From Mucilaginibacter sp. (GTDB lineage Bacteria; Bacteroidota; Bacteroidia; Sphingobacteriales; Sphingobacteriaceae), in contig JAICXZ010000140.1 of the NCBI GenBank assembly GCA_025934475.1, positions 1 through 7,489 of the forward strand: DNA of 7,489 bases, read 5' to 3'. The notes beneath the pieces were generated by a model. The model was given only the letters and a program-made list of their open reading frames with translations, made no database searches and was not told where the DNA came from. Shown piece after piece: positions 1 through 5,990 of the stretch (position 1 is the stretch's first letter; each line of letters starts with the position of its first letter). The translations under genes were made by a program, and so were the position numbers.

Positions 1-250
1 GGCGAGGAGGGGGTATTTGTTGTATTACAACGCCAGTGGTCTGTTTTTCAATGGACAAAGATACGGTATGACGTTTTTTTGTACAAGTAAAAAAAAGATT
101 ACATACCTAAACGTCAAGATAATTTGAGTGGAAAAGCGGCATTGGCGGGCAAAGAACCACGAAAGAAATAGTACGAACAGTGCTATAAAGCCCGGCAAAT
201 AGCCCATTAGACACACCCGGTCATGACGAAGATGCAGTCGGGGGAACAAG
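1..250. other. left-edge region with no supportable gene
   Basis: This stretch lies downstream of the minus-strand muramidase gene. A plus-strand frame is open from base 1 to a TAA at 88-90, and a second from base 2 to a TGA near 126. Either could be the C-terminus of a gene entering from the left, but neither 29- nor 41-codon tail is recognisable. A minus-strand frame (25-249) would need a TTG start two bases after the muramidase stop, and its peptide shows no family signature. An A/T-rich potential hairpin (T-run 74-80, A-run 89-96) and a short GACGTTT/AAACGTC inverted pair (70-76 and 110-116) are present but do not form a convincing terminator. Confidence 0.5.
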
Positions 251-1180
251 TTACTTGATCAGCAACTTTTGAAACTCCAAACTGTCCCCGTAAAAAGCGT
301 CGAAATCAACAACGTGGTTGATACCGGTAATTGTAGCTTTATCCGAGTGTTGCCATAGGAGCCATTGCCTCCCATTCACAGGTGGCATTTCGGGTTGATC
401 GTAACTGGCGACCCAGAGGTGGTAGTCGTCAAAAGAGCCTTGCAGGTAGTCCTGGTAAAAACTGAGGCCTGAGTAGATGATTGGCTTTATTTTGGTTTTC
501 TTTTCGACAGCAGTTAAAAAATCCTTTAGCTGCTTCCGCATTTCGTCTGGGGTAACTTTGTTCAGCTCTTCCACGTCGACTACCATCGGCAGGTCGCCTT
601 TCTCAACCTTAACGGTTTGTAAAAATAATCGCGCCTGCCAGGCACCGCTTTTTGAGGGCTTAAAATAGTGATATGCTCCGCAGACGATGCCTGCTTTAGC
701 AGCTTCGCGCCAGTTGCGCTGAAAGTAAGGATCGACGGATAGTACGCCTTCGGTAGCTTTGATAAAGGCAAATGTGATGCGCACGCTGTCATCTTGCATG
801 GTTTTTACCTTTTGCCAGTCGATGGTACCCTGGGCGTAGGACACGTCGATACCATGAACAGCATACTTATCCGGGATGCGGATATTGAAACTTCTGTAGG
901 TGCGGTAGTGCGGATTTTCGCCGGCGTTCCGCATCCAGCGCCAGGTGGAAGTAAAAAACTTTACAACGTAGCCATAATAGAAGGGCGAAAGCAGGATTAG
1001 CGCCACACCGGCAATAGCAATCTTAACCCCTATGGGCCAGCCATTCCTTTTCTTTTTCCGGCTGCCGGTTGTTCTGGATGAAACCTGTTTTTTCGGCACA
1101 GGCGATTTTTTTGACGCAGCCGTTCTTTTAGGCGCCCCCGAGGCTTTGTCTATCCATGAATTATCATTTGCTGGCGGCAC
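251..1180 (-). CDS. membrane-anchored GH25 family lysozyme (N-acetylmuramidase)
   Basis: This 309-residue protein belongs to glycoside hydrolase family 25, whose members cut the beta-1,4 bond between N-acetylmuramic acid and N-acetylglucosamine in peptidoglycan. A very basic N-terminus (residues 18-46) is followed by one membrane segment (about 50-72), so the C-terminal catalytic domain (about 107-305) should face the periplasm. Family motifs appear in order: HGIDVSYAQG (109-118), FAFIKATEG (137-145), GAYHYF (168-173), VVDVEE (200-205), IIYSG (234-238), WQHS (276-279) and VDFD (291-294). Likely acidic active-site residues are D112, D202, E204 and D292. The start is GTG: an in-frame TAA lies only four codons upstream, and no ATG occurs before the membrane segment. 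The gene begins 33 bases after the GH79-like gene, so co-transcription is plausible. It may serve cell-wall remodelling or lysis of other bacteria; the sequence does not decide which. No clear terminator follows it. Confidence 0.9.
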   Translation of the reverse strand: MPPANDNSWIDKASGAPKRTAASKKSPVPKKQVSSRTTGSRKKKRNGWPIGVKIAIAGVALILLSPFYYGYVVKFFTSTWRWMRNAGENPHYRTYRSFNIRIPDKYAVHGIDVSYAQGTIDWQKVKTMQDDSVRITFAFIKATEGVLSVDPYFQRNWREAAKAGIVCGAYHYFKPSKSGAWQARLFLQTVKVEKGDLPMVVDVEELNKVTPDEMRKQLKDFLTAVEKKTKIKPIIYSGLSFYQDYLQGSFDDYHLWVASYDQPEMPPVNGRQWLLWQHSDKATITGINHVVDFDAFYGDSLEFQKLLIK

Positions 1181-1184
1181 AGCG

Positions 1185-1192
1185 CAAATTTA
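1185..1192 (-). promoter_or_regulatory. TAAATTTG, possible Bacteroidota -7 box at the GH25 start
   Basis: Read on the minus strand, this octamer matches the Bacteroidota -7 consensus TAnnTTTG exactly and ends four bases before the GTG start of the muramidase gene. No TTG-type -33 element is visible 17-23 bases upstream. If it is active, transcription would start at or inside the start codon, giving a leaderless mRNA. It may equally be chance in A/T-rich sequence, with the gene transcribed from the upstream GH79-like gene. Confidence 0.25.
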
Positions 1193-1213
1193 CGAAAAAA
1201 CGGCTTGCCCGTG

Positions 1214-2713
1214 TTAGTGAATCGTAACTACAGCGGCGCTTCCGGCAGGCATTTTTATTACCAGGCTGCCCTGAGAAACGGCCTTACTCTCCCCTGCACC
1301 CGGAACAAATGTACCATCGTCGTTAACAGAAGATCCCGCGAATTTAACGTCACTCTTATCATCCAGGGAGGGCGCAGTAAGTCGCCATATCCGTGCCAAA
1401 CCAGCTGATTTGCCCACGTTTAACGTAAACTCAACATCTTTATCCATCTCTTTGTTAATCAGTGTCACGTTGTAATTGCCCTCACTATCTACACACGCGT
1501 AGGCGCTGCAATTGGCAATCGTATCGTCATTTATCGGCGCAGGTATAATCTTGCTTCCCGCCGAGGCATACCTAAAGGCCAGCATAGCATAGTATTCGGG
1601 CATTGCAGCAAATTTGCCGTTCATATTTAATATCGGCGAATAATATAAATTGGCCTTTCGCAGCGTCCCGCCATGAAAGTTAATGCCCTGCCCGTTCTTT
1701 GTTGCCACCTGCCACATGAAGTCCAATGCCCAGAGTGTCGCAGCAAACGTATCGCTCACGCCTGGTTTGCCTCCGCCCCAAATGCTGTTGCATTCGGTGA
1801 TGCGGTAAGGGATTTTATATTGCGACGACTGGTTATTAAGATTATCCAGGTAAGCCGCCAACCCAAACGATGGACTTAATATATCTGCTTTGGTGATATA
1901 CGACGCCGTGGCGGGACCGGTCGCATAAAAATGTGCATCCAGCATATTGAGGTTCGTGCTTTCGTCTTTTACAAAAAGATTTACCCATTCTGTGTTGTTG
2001 GCAACATCTGGTCCTGCAAATTGCGCTTGCGGTAATTGCTTTTTAATGCAACTGTAATATCCATCCCAGTCTTTGCTGTAAGTATATACATCATAAGTTG
2101 ACGGCCGCAGCCCTTCCCGGCCAAACATATCGGGCTCGTTCCCAGCTTGAAAAGCATACAGGCGGGGCCCGAGGGCGTTTGCTGCATACGTTGCTTCATC
2201 CGAGGCAGCACCCTGGTCGTTATTGGACATGTTAAGCCCGAAGATAACCTGCCAATCAACAGCTTTGGAGAAAGCGGCAAGGCGGTCCACGTCAGAGGTT
2301 GTCAGCATACCGGGCCCGTCGGAAGCATTCCTTGGCTGCCCCGTCCAACCAATCAGATCACTTGTGCCACCCCCTATCCGGACAATGCCCGGCCCCAGGT
2401 TTTTGAGTAATTGAACGAGCGTAGTGTTATTTACATTTAAAAAATCAGGATCATTTGTGAGCAGATCGGTCTCCAAACTTAGTCCCTGGAAATTGGGCGA
2501 GATAGCATAGCCTGGATGACTCTCATCAAGCGTAACAATTACTGATTTTGCTTGAACGGGCGGCACCGGCGGTGAAGGCGGGGGAACGATACTGTTATTC
2601 TTATCTTTTTTACAAGCAACAAGACCAACTAGCAGGAGAAAAATCAAATGAGTTCTCTTGAGGCGATAACGTACATGCAGATGCGCAATACGTCCCAAAG
2701 GGTGATAAGGCAT
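1214..2713 (-). CDS. GH79-like glycoside hydrolase, outer-membrane or periplasmic lipoprotein
   Basis: This 499-residue protein resembles GH79 retaining enzymes (beta-glucuronidases, heparanase-like, clan GH-A). Residues 1-33 form a lipoprotein signal: basic region, hydrophobic core 23-33 and lipobox LVAC with C34 as the lipidated cysteine. The KKDK after C34 resembles the charged tags that direct Bacteroidota lipoproteins to the surface. A proline-rich linker (about 44-53) precedes the catalytic barrel. The acid/base is likely E193 in QAGNEPDMF (189-197), and the nucleophile E307 in ITECNSIWGGG (305-315). Their spacing of 114 residues fits GH79. A beta-sandwich-like C-terminal region (about 395-499) follows, as in GH79 enzymes. 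The substrate is unknown: a glucuronic-acid-containing glycan is the family expectation, but glucuronide-binding residues cannot be checked here. No SusC/SusD genes are in view, so this is not an evident polysaccharide utilization locus. Confidence 0.8.
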   Translation of the reverse strand: MPYHPLGRIAHLHVRYRLKRTHLIFLLLVGLVACKKDKNNSIVPPPSPPVPPVQAKSVIVTLDESHPGYAISPNFQGLSLETDLLTNDPDFLNVNNTTLVQLLKNLGPGIVRIGGGTSDLIGWTGQPRNASDGPGMLTTSDVDRLAAFSKAVDWQVIFGLNMSNNDQGAASDEATYAANALGPRLYAFQAGNEPDMFGREGLRPSTYDVYTYSKDWDGYYSCIKKQLPQAQFAGPDVANNTEWVNLFVKDESTNLNMLDAHFYATGPATASYITKADILSPSFGLAAYLDNLNNQSSQYKIPYRITECNSIWGGGKPGVSDTFAATLWALDFMWQVATKNGQGINFHGGTLRKANLYYSPILNMNGKFAAMPEYYAMLAFRYASAGSKIIPAPINDDTIANCSAYACVDSEGNYNVTLINKEMDKDVEFTLNVGKSAGLARIWRLTAPSLDDKSDVKFAGSSVNDDGTFVPGAGESKAVSQGSLVIKMPAGSAAVVTIH

Positions 2714-2748
2714 ATTATTTTGTGAGTCTGTTTAGTTTGGATTACGGC

Positions 2749-2756
2749 CAAAAATA
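2749..2756 (-). promoter_or_regulatory. candidate -7 box upstream of the GH79-like gene
   Basis: On the minus strand this reads TATTTTTG, an exact match to TAnnTTTG, and it ends 35 bases before the ATG of the GH79-like gene. TTG triplets lie upstream (2768-2770 and 2765-2767), but they are only about 8-11 bases away, closer than the usual 17-23, so the -33 element is unconvincing. If real, it would drive the GH79-like and GH25 genes together. Confidence 0.35.
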
Positions 2757-2788
2757 ACCAAATGCAACAACCCGAATATAAAAAAATA

Positions 2789-2825
2789 AAAAAACCCTCG
2801 ATACGCACTGCCATGAGGGTTTTTT
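2789..2825 (-). terminator. intrinsic terminator for the DHFR-like gene
   Basis: Bases 2789-2799 (AAAAAACCCTC) pair perfectly with 2815-2825 (GAGGGTTTTTT), giving an 11-bp stem with a 15-base loop. Read leftwards, the stem runs straight into a long T-rich tract (about 2771-2794), the expected form of a Rho-independent terminator for the minus-strand DHFR-like gene that stops at 2919. The T-run on the plus-strand side would let it work in both directions. It also separates the reductase gene from the GH79-like/GH25 pair, arguing that these are separate transcription units. Confidence 0.75.
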
Positions 2826-2885
2826 GAAACCTAAACTTTTATCAAAGCCGGCATTAGGGAACCGCCTTTTATACTGGGTTAAACG

Positions 2886-2911
2886 TAATTGTAACACACA
2901 TGTTACAATTA
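2886..2911. repeat. perfect 11-bp inverted repeat after the DHFR-like gene
   Basis: TAATTGTAACA (2886-2896) and TGTTACAATTA (2901-2911) are exact reverse complements separated by CACA. The repeat lies seven bases beyond the stop codon of the minus-strand DHFR-like gene. No T-run follows on either strand, so it is not a standard intrinsic terminator. It could be an mRNA 3'-end stabilising hairpin or a protein-binding palindrome. Confidence 0.6.
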
Positions 2912-2918
2912 GATGAAA

Positions 2919-3509
2919 TTAGTTTTCCACATTTTTCCGGTATACACAAGCCCTCGTTCCAGATGAAAATGTTTTATCTTCCAAAAGCGTCAAATAAAGC
3001 GGCTCATGTAGCTTCGTGAAAATCGGCTTGCCGCTTCCTAAAACCACGGGATGTACAGCTAGCTGATACTCATCCACAAGACCTGTAGCGATCAGGCTTT
3101 GTGCAAAACTGGCGCCCCCGTGAGCCAGAATATATTTCCCGGGTTGTGCCTTAAGCTTTTTTATTTCTTCAGCCAGGTCGCCGGTTGCGATGCAGGCATC
3201 GTTCCACGATTGCAGATTACCCGAGGTGTCGTCGATTCCGGTAAGCTCAATCGCGCCTTTCTGTGTAAATACGGCTTTGGGTATTTTATTCATCGGCTCT
3301 GCAAATGGCAAACCAGATGATGGCCAGTAGGCCCGCATACTTTTAAAAGTCGTGCTTCCCATAATGTGCAGGCCCGCATTCGATATTTTATCTAATGTCC
3401 ATGCAGCGCCCTCGTCGCTCATACTTCTGGTCATCCAATTCATCTCATTATTCGGCCCGCAAACGAACCCGTCGAGTGTTATGGACATCTTTAAAATTAG
3501 CTCTCTCAT
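2919..3509 (-). CDS. dihydrofolate reductase family protein (RibD C-terminal domain type)
   Basis: This 196-residue cytoplasmic protein belongs to the RibD-C/DHFR-like superfamily of NAD(P)H-dependent reductases, as in the YyaP/YwjB group. Visible motifs are the N-terminal strand MSITLDGFV (8-16), the nucleotide-fold segment HIMGSTTFKSM (48-58), KAVFTQ (78-83), and the C-terminal block KYILAHGGASFAQSLIATG (125-143) followed by VHPVVLGSGKPIF (152-164). It has only the reductase domain, with no deaminase half as in RibD. It is therefore probably not a riboflavin enzyme, and its true substrate is unknown. It should not be called the housekeeping folate enzyme. The ATG start has a -7 box 22 bases upstream. 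It is divergent from the YciI/sigma-factor pair; genes of this family are often found near ECF42-type sigma factors, so it may belong to the same response (inference). Confidence 0.88.
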   Translation of the reverse strand: MRELILKMSITLDGFVCGPNNEMNWMTRSMSDEGAAWTLDKISNAGLHIMGSTTFKSMRAYWPSSGLPFAEPMNKIPKAVFTQKGAIELTGIDDTSGNLQSWNDACIATGDLAEEIKKLKAQPGKYILAHGGASFAQSLIATGLVDEYQLAVHPVVLGSGKPIFTKLHEPLYLTLLEDKTFSSGTRACVYRKNVEN

Positions 3510-3531
3510 AATTTTGTTTTTTTTGATACAG

Positions 3532-3559
3532 CAAAGTTATTTGTGCAAAAACGACACAA
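3532..3559 (-). promoter_or_regulatory. Bacteroidota-type promoter for the DHFR-like gene
   Basis: On the minus strand, TAACTTTG (3539-3532) matches the -7 consensus TAnnTTTG exactly. A TTG (3559-3557) lies 17 bases upstream as a -33 element. The -7 box ends 22 bases before the ATG, giving a short A/T-rich leader. This is the best promoter match in the window for the housekeeping sigma factor of the phylum. Confidence 0.6.
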
Positions 3560-3634
3560 TGGGGTGTTATTCCGACATTAGGGAGGGTGATTGACGGCGA
3601 AAAGCTATTCTTTAAAAAATACCCCCTACCTGAA

Positions 3635-3645
3635 TGTCCAATTGG
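3635..3645 (+). promoter_or_regulatory. TGTCCAATTGG motif upstream of the YciI gene (possible ECF -35 or operator)
   Basis: TGTCCA resembles the TGTCGA-like -35 element known for ECF42 sigma factors, with one mismatch. TGTCCAAT recurs exactly at 5333-5340 before the AhpD-like gene. Here it overlaps a perfect 8-bp palindrome CCAATTGG (3638-3645). No CGAC or CGTC lies at the right distance for a -10 element (the only CGAC is seven bases away). The role is therefore uncertain. Confidence 0.25.
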
Positions 3646-3656
3646 CCCGACCCGGA

Positions 3657-3685
3657 TTGATATGGAGGTATAATTCATATATTTA
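3657..3685 (+). promoter_or_regulatory. candidate housekeeping promoter for the YciI-sigma operon
   Basis: TTG at 3657-3659 and TATATTTA at 3678-3685 are spaced by 18 bases. The second box differs from TAnnTTTG only in its last base. The predicted RNA start would lie roughly 35 bases before the YciI ATG. This is a moderate match in an A/T-rich stretch. Confidence 0.35.
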
Positions 3686-3727
3686 GTAACCCGCCCGCTC
3701 ATCAGTGGGGCACAAAATTTTAAAAAA

Positions 3728-4081
3728 ATGGACCAATATGCATTAATTTTCAGGCACGAGGACGGGCACAAGGTGGCCTCGCCTGAGCAGATCCAGGTAT
3801 GGATGAAACAAACAATGGACTGGATTGGCGGCATTGCCGCCAAGAACAAATTTGTGAGCGGCACCGGCCTCCCTTTTGACGGCGCCAAGATTGTGGGTCA
3901 TGGAGGCGTGGTAACCGACGGCCCTTTTGGCGAAATCAAAGAAACCATCGGTGGTCTGATCGTTGTTAAAGCTGATTCAGTTGACGAAGCCGTAGAATTT
4001 GCCAAAGGTTGCCCGGTTTTACAGGGCGACGGCAATACGGTTGAGGTGCGCCGCATAGCCCGGAACGACGGCACCCATTAA
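3728..4081 (+). CDS. YciI family (DGPF-domain) protein paired with an ECF42 sigma factor
   Basis: This 117-residue protein belongs to the YciI-like (YCII-related, dimeric alpha-beta barrel) family. The signature DGPF (64-67) sits in VVTDGPFGEIKETIGG (61-76), and a typical second half GLIVVKADSVDEAVEFAKGCP follows (76-96). No signal peptide or membrane segment is seen, so it is cytoplasmic. Proteins with this motif are the characteristic genomic partner of ECF42-type sigma factors, and here the sigma gene starts six bases after this stop codon, consistent with translational coupling. In studied ECF42 systems the DGPF genes are targets of the sigma factor and do not act as classical anti-sigma factors. 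The biochemical role is unknown. The start is ATG after an A-rich leader, with no strong ribosome binding site, as usual in this phylum. Confidence 0.9.
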   Translation: MDQYALIFRHEDGHKVASPEQIQVWMKQTMDWIGGIAAKNKFVSGTGLPFDGAKIVGHGGVVTDGPFGEIKETIGGLIVVKADSVDEAVEFAKGCPVLQGDGNTVEVRRIARNDGTH

Positions 4082-4087
4082 TTGGTC

Positions 4088-5317
4088 ATGGAAGCGCCGG
4101 AATTGATACCAAATTTATTCAGGACAGAGTACCGTAAAATAGTTTCTGTCCTGTATAAACGGTTTGGCTTCGACCAGGTTGAAACTGCTGAGGACATCGC
4201 CGGCGACACTTTTCTAACAGCTGCCCAAACCTGGCCCATGCGAGGCGTTCCGCCCAACCCGGTAGCCTGGCTATACAACGTGGCAAAAAACAAGGCCAAA
4301 AATTATCTGCAGCGCGCAAGTACCTTTAACGAAAAGGTGAGCCCCGAAATCCAAAACGCATCTTCGGAGCTCTATGAAACAGACATCGACCTTTCACCAA
4401 AAAACATTAATGACAGCCAGTTGCAGATGATGTTCGCCATCTGTCATCCTTCGATACCGGTGGAGGCCCAAATTGGCTTGTCGCTGCGTATCCTTTGCGG
4501 TTTTGGGATCGACGAAATAGCGTCGGCTTTTTTGAGTAATAAGGAAACGATCAATAAACGGCTTTACCGGGCAAAAGAAAAGCTACGCGAAGAAAAAGTC
4601 AGGATCGAACTGCCAACTCCGGCTCAAATTGATGAGCGAGTGGAACCAGTGCTCCGAACCATCTACCTGCTTTTTAACGAAGGCTACTACTCCCTGAGCC
4701 AGGACCAGGTATTGCGGAAGGAGCTTTGCTTTGAAGCGCTGCGCCTTTGTCATATGCTGATCGAAAATAAGGAAACGAACAAGCCGCAGGTGAACGCCCT
4801 ACTGGCACTAATGTGCTTTCATGCTTCGCGCTTCGACGCCCGCTTTGGCAAAAACGGCGAGCTGATCCTTTATGACGACCAGGACACCAGTTTATGGGAT
4901 TCTGACCTGATTAGTCGGGGTGGTTATTTTCTTAATTGCGCCGCAACCGGCGATCAGCTCTCCAAGTACCATCTGGAAGCAAGTATTGCATACTGGAATA
5001 CCCAAAAAGAAGATACGCAAGAGAAATGGGAAAACGTTTTGCAGCTTTACAACCAGTTGCTGATGATCGAGTACTCGCCTGTTGCTGCGCTAAACCGAAC
5101 TTATGCGCTGGCAAAAGCAAGGAGCAAAGAACAGGCTATCATTGAGGCCGAACAATTGAAACTGGAAAACTATCCTTTCTATTTTTCGCTTCTTGGTGAG
5201 TTGTACGCAGGCATTGATAATGACTCTGCAAAAAAGAATTTTCAAAAAGCATTTGTCCTTGCTAAGAATCCCGCTGATAAACAGGCAATTCAGAAAAAGA
5301 TCGACAAACTCGAATAA
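4088..5317 (+). CDS. ECF42-type RNA polymerase sigma factor with TPR-like C-terminal extension
   Basis: This 409-residue protein directs RNA polymerase to a specific promoter set. It has a sigma region 2 domain (about 6-78; AEDIAGDTF at 34-42, NPVAWLYNVAKNKAKNYL at 57-74). The linker carries the family-typical MMFAICHPSIPVEAQ (114-128), and a sigma region 4 helix-turn-helix follows (about 125-168; GIDEIASAFLSNKETINKRL). The long C-terminal extension holds IYLLFNEGY (192-200), EDQD-like DDQDTSLWD (263-271), YHLEASIAY (294-302) and SPVAALNRT (330-338), then TPR-like helices to the end. This architecture defines the ECF42 (SigI-like) group, where the extension, not a membrane anti-sigma factor, is thought to control activity. 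I chose ATG at 4088; a TTG at 4082 directly after the YciI stop would add two residues. The inducing signal is not evident. Expression is probably coupled to the YciI gene. Confidence 0.93.
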   Translation: MEAPELIPNLFRTEYRKIVSVLYKRFGFDQVETAEDIAGDTFLTAAQTWPMRGVPPNPVAWLYNVAKNKAKNYLQRASTFNEKVSPEIQNASSELYETDIDLSPKNINDSQLQMMFAICHPSIPVEAQIGLSLRILCGFGIDEIASAFLSNKETINKRLYRAKEKLREEKVRIELPTPAQIDERVEPVLRTIYLLFNEGYYSLSQDQVLRKELCFEALRLCHMLIENKETNKPQVNALLALMCFHASRFDARFGKNGELILYDDQDTSLWDSDLISRGGYFLNCAATGDQLSKYHLEASIAYWNTQKEDTQEKWENVLQLYNQLLMIEYSPVAALNRTYALAKARSKEQAIIEAEQLKLENYPFYFSLLGELYAGIDNDSAKKNFQKAFVLAKNPADKQAIQKKIDKLE

Positions 5318-5332
5318 AAAAATTTATGCCCC

Positions 5333-5359
5333 TGTCCAATCCCGTCTGTTTCGGTCGTC
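5333..5359 (+). promoter_or_regulatory. candidate ECF-type promoter before the AhpD-like gene
   Basis: TGTCCA (5333-5338) and CGTC (5356-5359) are separated by 17 bases and resemble the TGTCGA / CG(A/T)C promoter form described for ECF42 sigma factors, with one mismatch in the -35 element. The site lies in the 77-base gap between the sigma gene and the AhpD-like gene, and its end is 35 bases before the ATG. TGTCCAAT also occurs before the YciI gene. No TAnnTTTG box is visible in this gap, which slightly favours an alternative promoter or simple readthrough. Confidence 0.35.
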
Positions 5360-5394
5360 ATTGAGATATAAAAACAAATGAAAAATCTATCAAG

Positions 5395-5868
5395 ATGACA
5401 AAGAGAATGAATTTTTACGAGAAGGCCGGCAATGCAATGAAGTCGCTCTTCAGTTTAGGCGGATACCTGGCAAAATCAAAGGTTGAACAAACATTACTTG
5501 ATCTAATTAATTACCGGGTATCGCAGATCAACGGCTGCGCTTACTGCCTGGATATGCATGCGCAGGATTTACTGGTAGCCGGCGAATCGGGTCAGCGCCT
5601 GTTTGTGCTGGACGCATGGAGGGAAACTCCGTTCTACACCGACCGCGAGCGCGCCGCGCTGGCCTGGGCCGAGGCACTTACTAAACTCACAAACGGTCGT
5701 GTACCGGATGATGTATACGACGAAGTCCGGAATCATTTCTCGGAAGAAGAACTGGTGGACCTAACCATGGGCGTTGTTGCAATCAATTGCTATAACCGCA
5801 TCAATATTGCCTTTGGCGTGCAGGCTGGTACTTACAAACCGGGCATGCATACGGCGCTGCTGCAGTAA
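5395..5868 (+). CDS. carboxymuconolactone decarboxylase family / AhpD-like CxxC protein
   Basis: This 157-residue cytoplasmic protein belongs to the carboxymuconolactone decarboxylase superfamily, in the AhpD-like alkylhydroperoxidase branch. The redox signature is QINGCAYCLDMH (44-55), with C48 and C51 as CxxC and H55 three residues on. Enzymes with this motif reduce peroxides or act as thiol redox partners; true decarboxylases lack it. The acidic position 12 residues before the first cysteine, commonly glutamate in this group, is aspartate here (D36). The rest is helical and typical (about 82-150). ATG 5395 was chosen because the family usually begins a few residues before FYEK; ATG 5407 is the alternative. 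It follows the sigma gene by 77 bases. Such genes are classic neighbours and targets of ECF41-type sigma factors, so a place in this regulon is plausible. That would make the cluster an oxidative or electrophile response (inference). Confidence 0.9.
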   Translation: MTKRMNFYEKAGNAMKSLFSLGGYLAKSKVEQTLLDLINYRVSQINGCAYCLDMHAQDLLVAGESGQRLFVLDAWRETPFYTDRERAALAWAEALTKLTNGRVPDDVYDEVRNHFSEEELVDLTMGVVAINCYNRINIAFGVQAGTYKPGMHTALLQ

Positions 5869-5877
5869 TGCGCATAA

Positions 5878-5954
5878 GGTGTCATGCTGAGCCCGTCGAA
5901 GCATGGAGCGCAAGGCCCGTCCCTGCCACCCTTCGACAAGCTCAGGATGACACC
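5878..5954. repeat. imperfect inverted repeat of interspersed type, possibly also a terminator
   Basis: The arms are 5878-5901 (GGTGTCATGCTGAGCCCGTC followed by GAAG) and 5931-5954, whose reverse complement matches at 21 of 24 positions. They flank a 29-base loop. Sequences of the form GTCATnCTGAGC...GTCGAAG facing outward are familiar as dispersed palindromic repeats in many bacterial genomes, including this family. The right arm is followed by CTTTTT (5955-5960), so the RNA hairpin could end transcripts of the AhpD-like gene. Translating across it gives the typical artefact peptides CHAEPVEA and LRQAQDD. Confidence 0.8.
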
Positions 5955-5990
5955 CTTTTTATTCTTCTTAAATGGCGCTACCTTGCATCT

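Noticed and set aside
1..90. Plus-strand open frame from the left edge to TAA at 88-90 as the tail of an upstream gene
   Set aside because: A second frame is also open over the same region and neither short peptide is recognisable, so coding cannot be supported.
74..96. T-run and A-run that could pair as a terminator
   Set aside because: The stem would be only A/T pairs with no G/C core, too weak to call.
25..249. Minus-strand frame of 74 codons with hydrophobic stretches after the muramidase gene
   Set aside because: It needs a TTG start two bases from the previous stop and shows no family signature. Its hydrophobic look follows from A/T-rich sequence.
1981..2414. Several out-of-frame open stretches within the GH79-like gene
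   Set aside because: They are shadows of a gene with intact catalytic motifs and no independent family features.
3448..3888. Long minus-strand frame across the divergent promoter and YciI start
   Set aside because: It is antisense to the well-supported YciI gene, crosses promoter sequence and has no recognisable domain.
4082..4087. TTG start for the sigma factor directly after the YciI stop
   Set aside because: An ATG two codons later is a stronger start, and the two extra residues add no conserved sequence.
5868..5990. 41-codon N-terminal extension of TrmO, including an ATG overlapping the AhpD-like stop
   Set aside because: It is translation of the inverted repeat. TrmO homology starts at ATG 5991.
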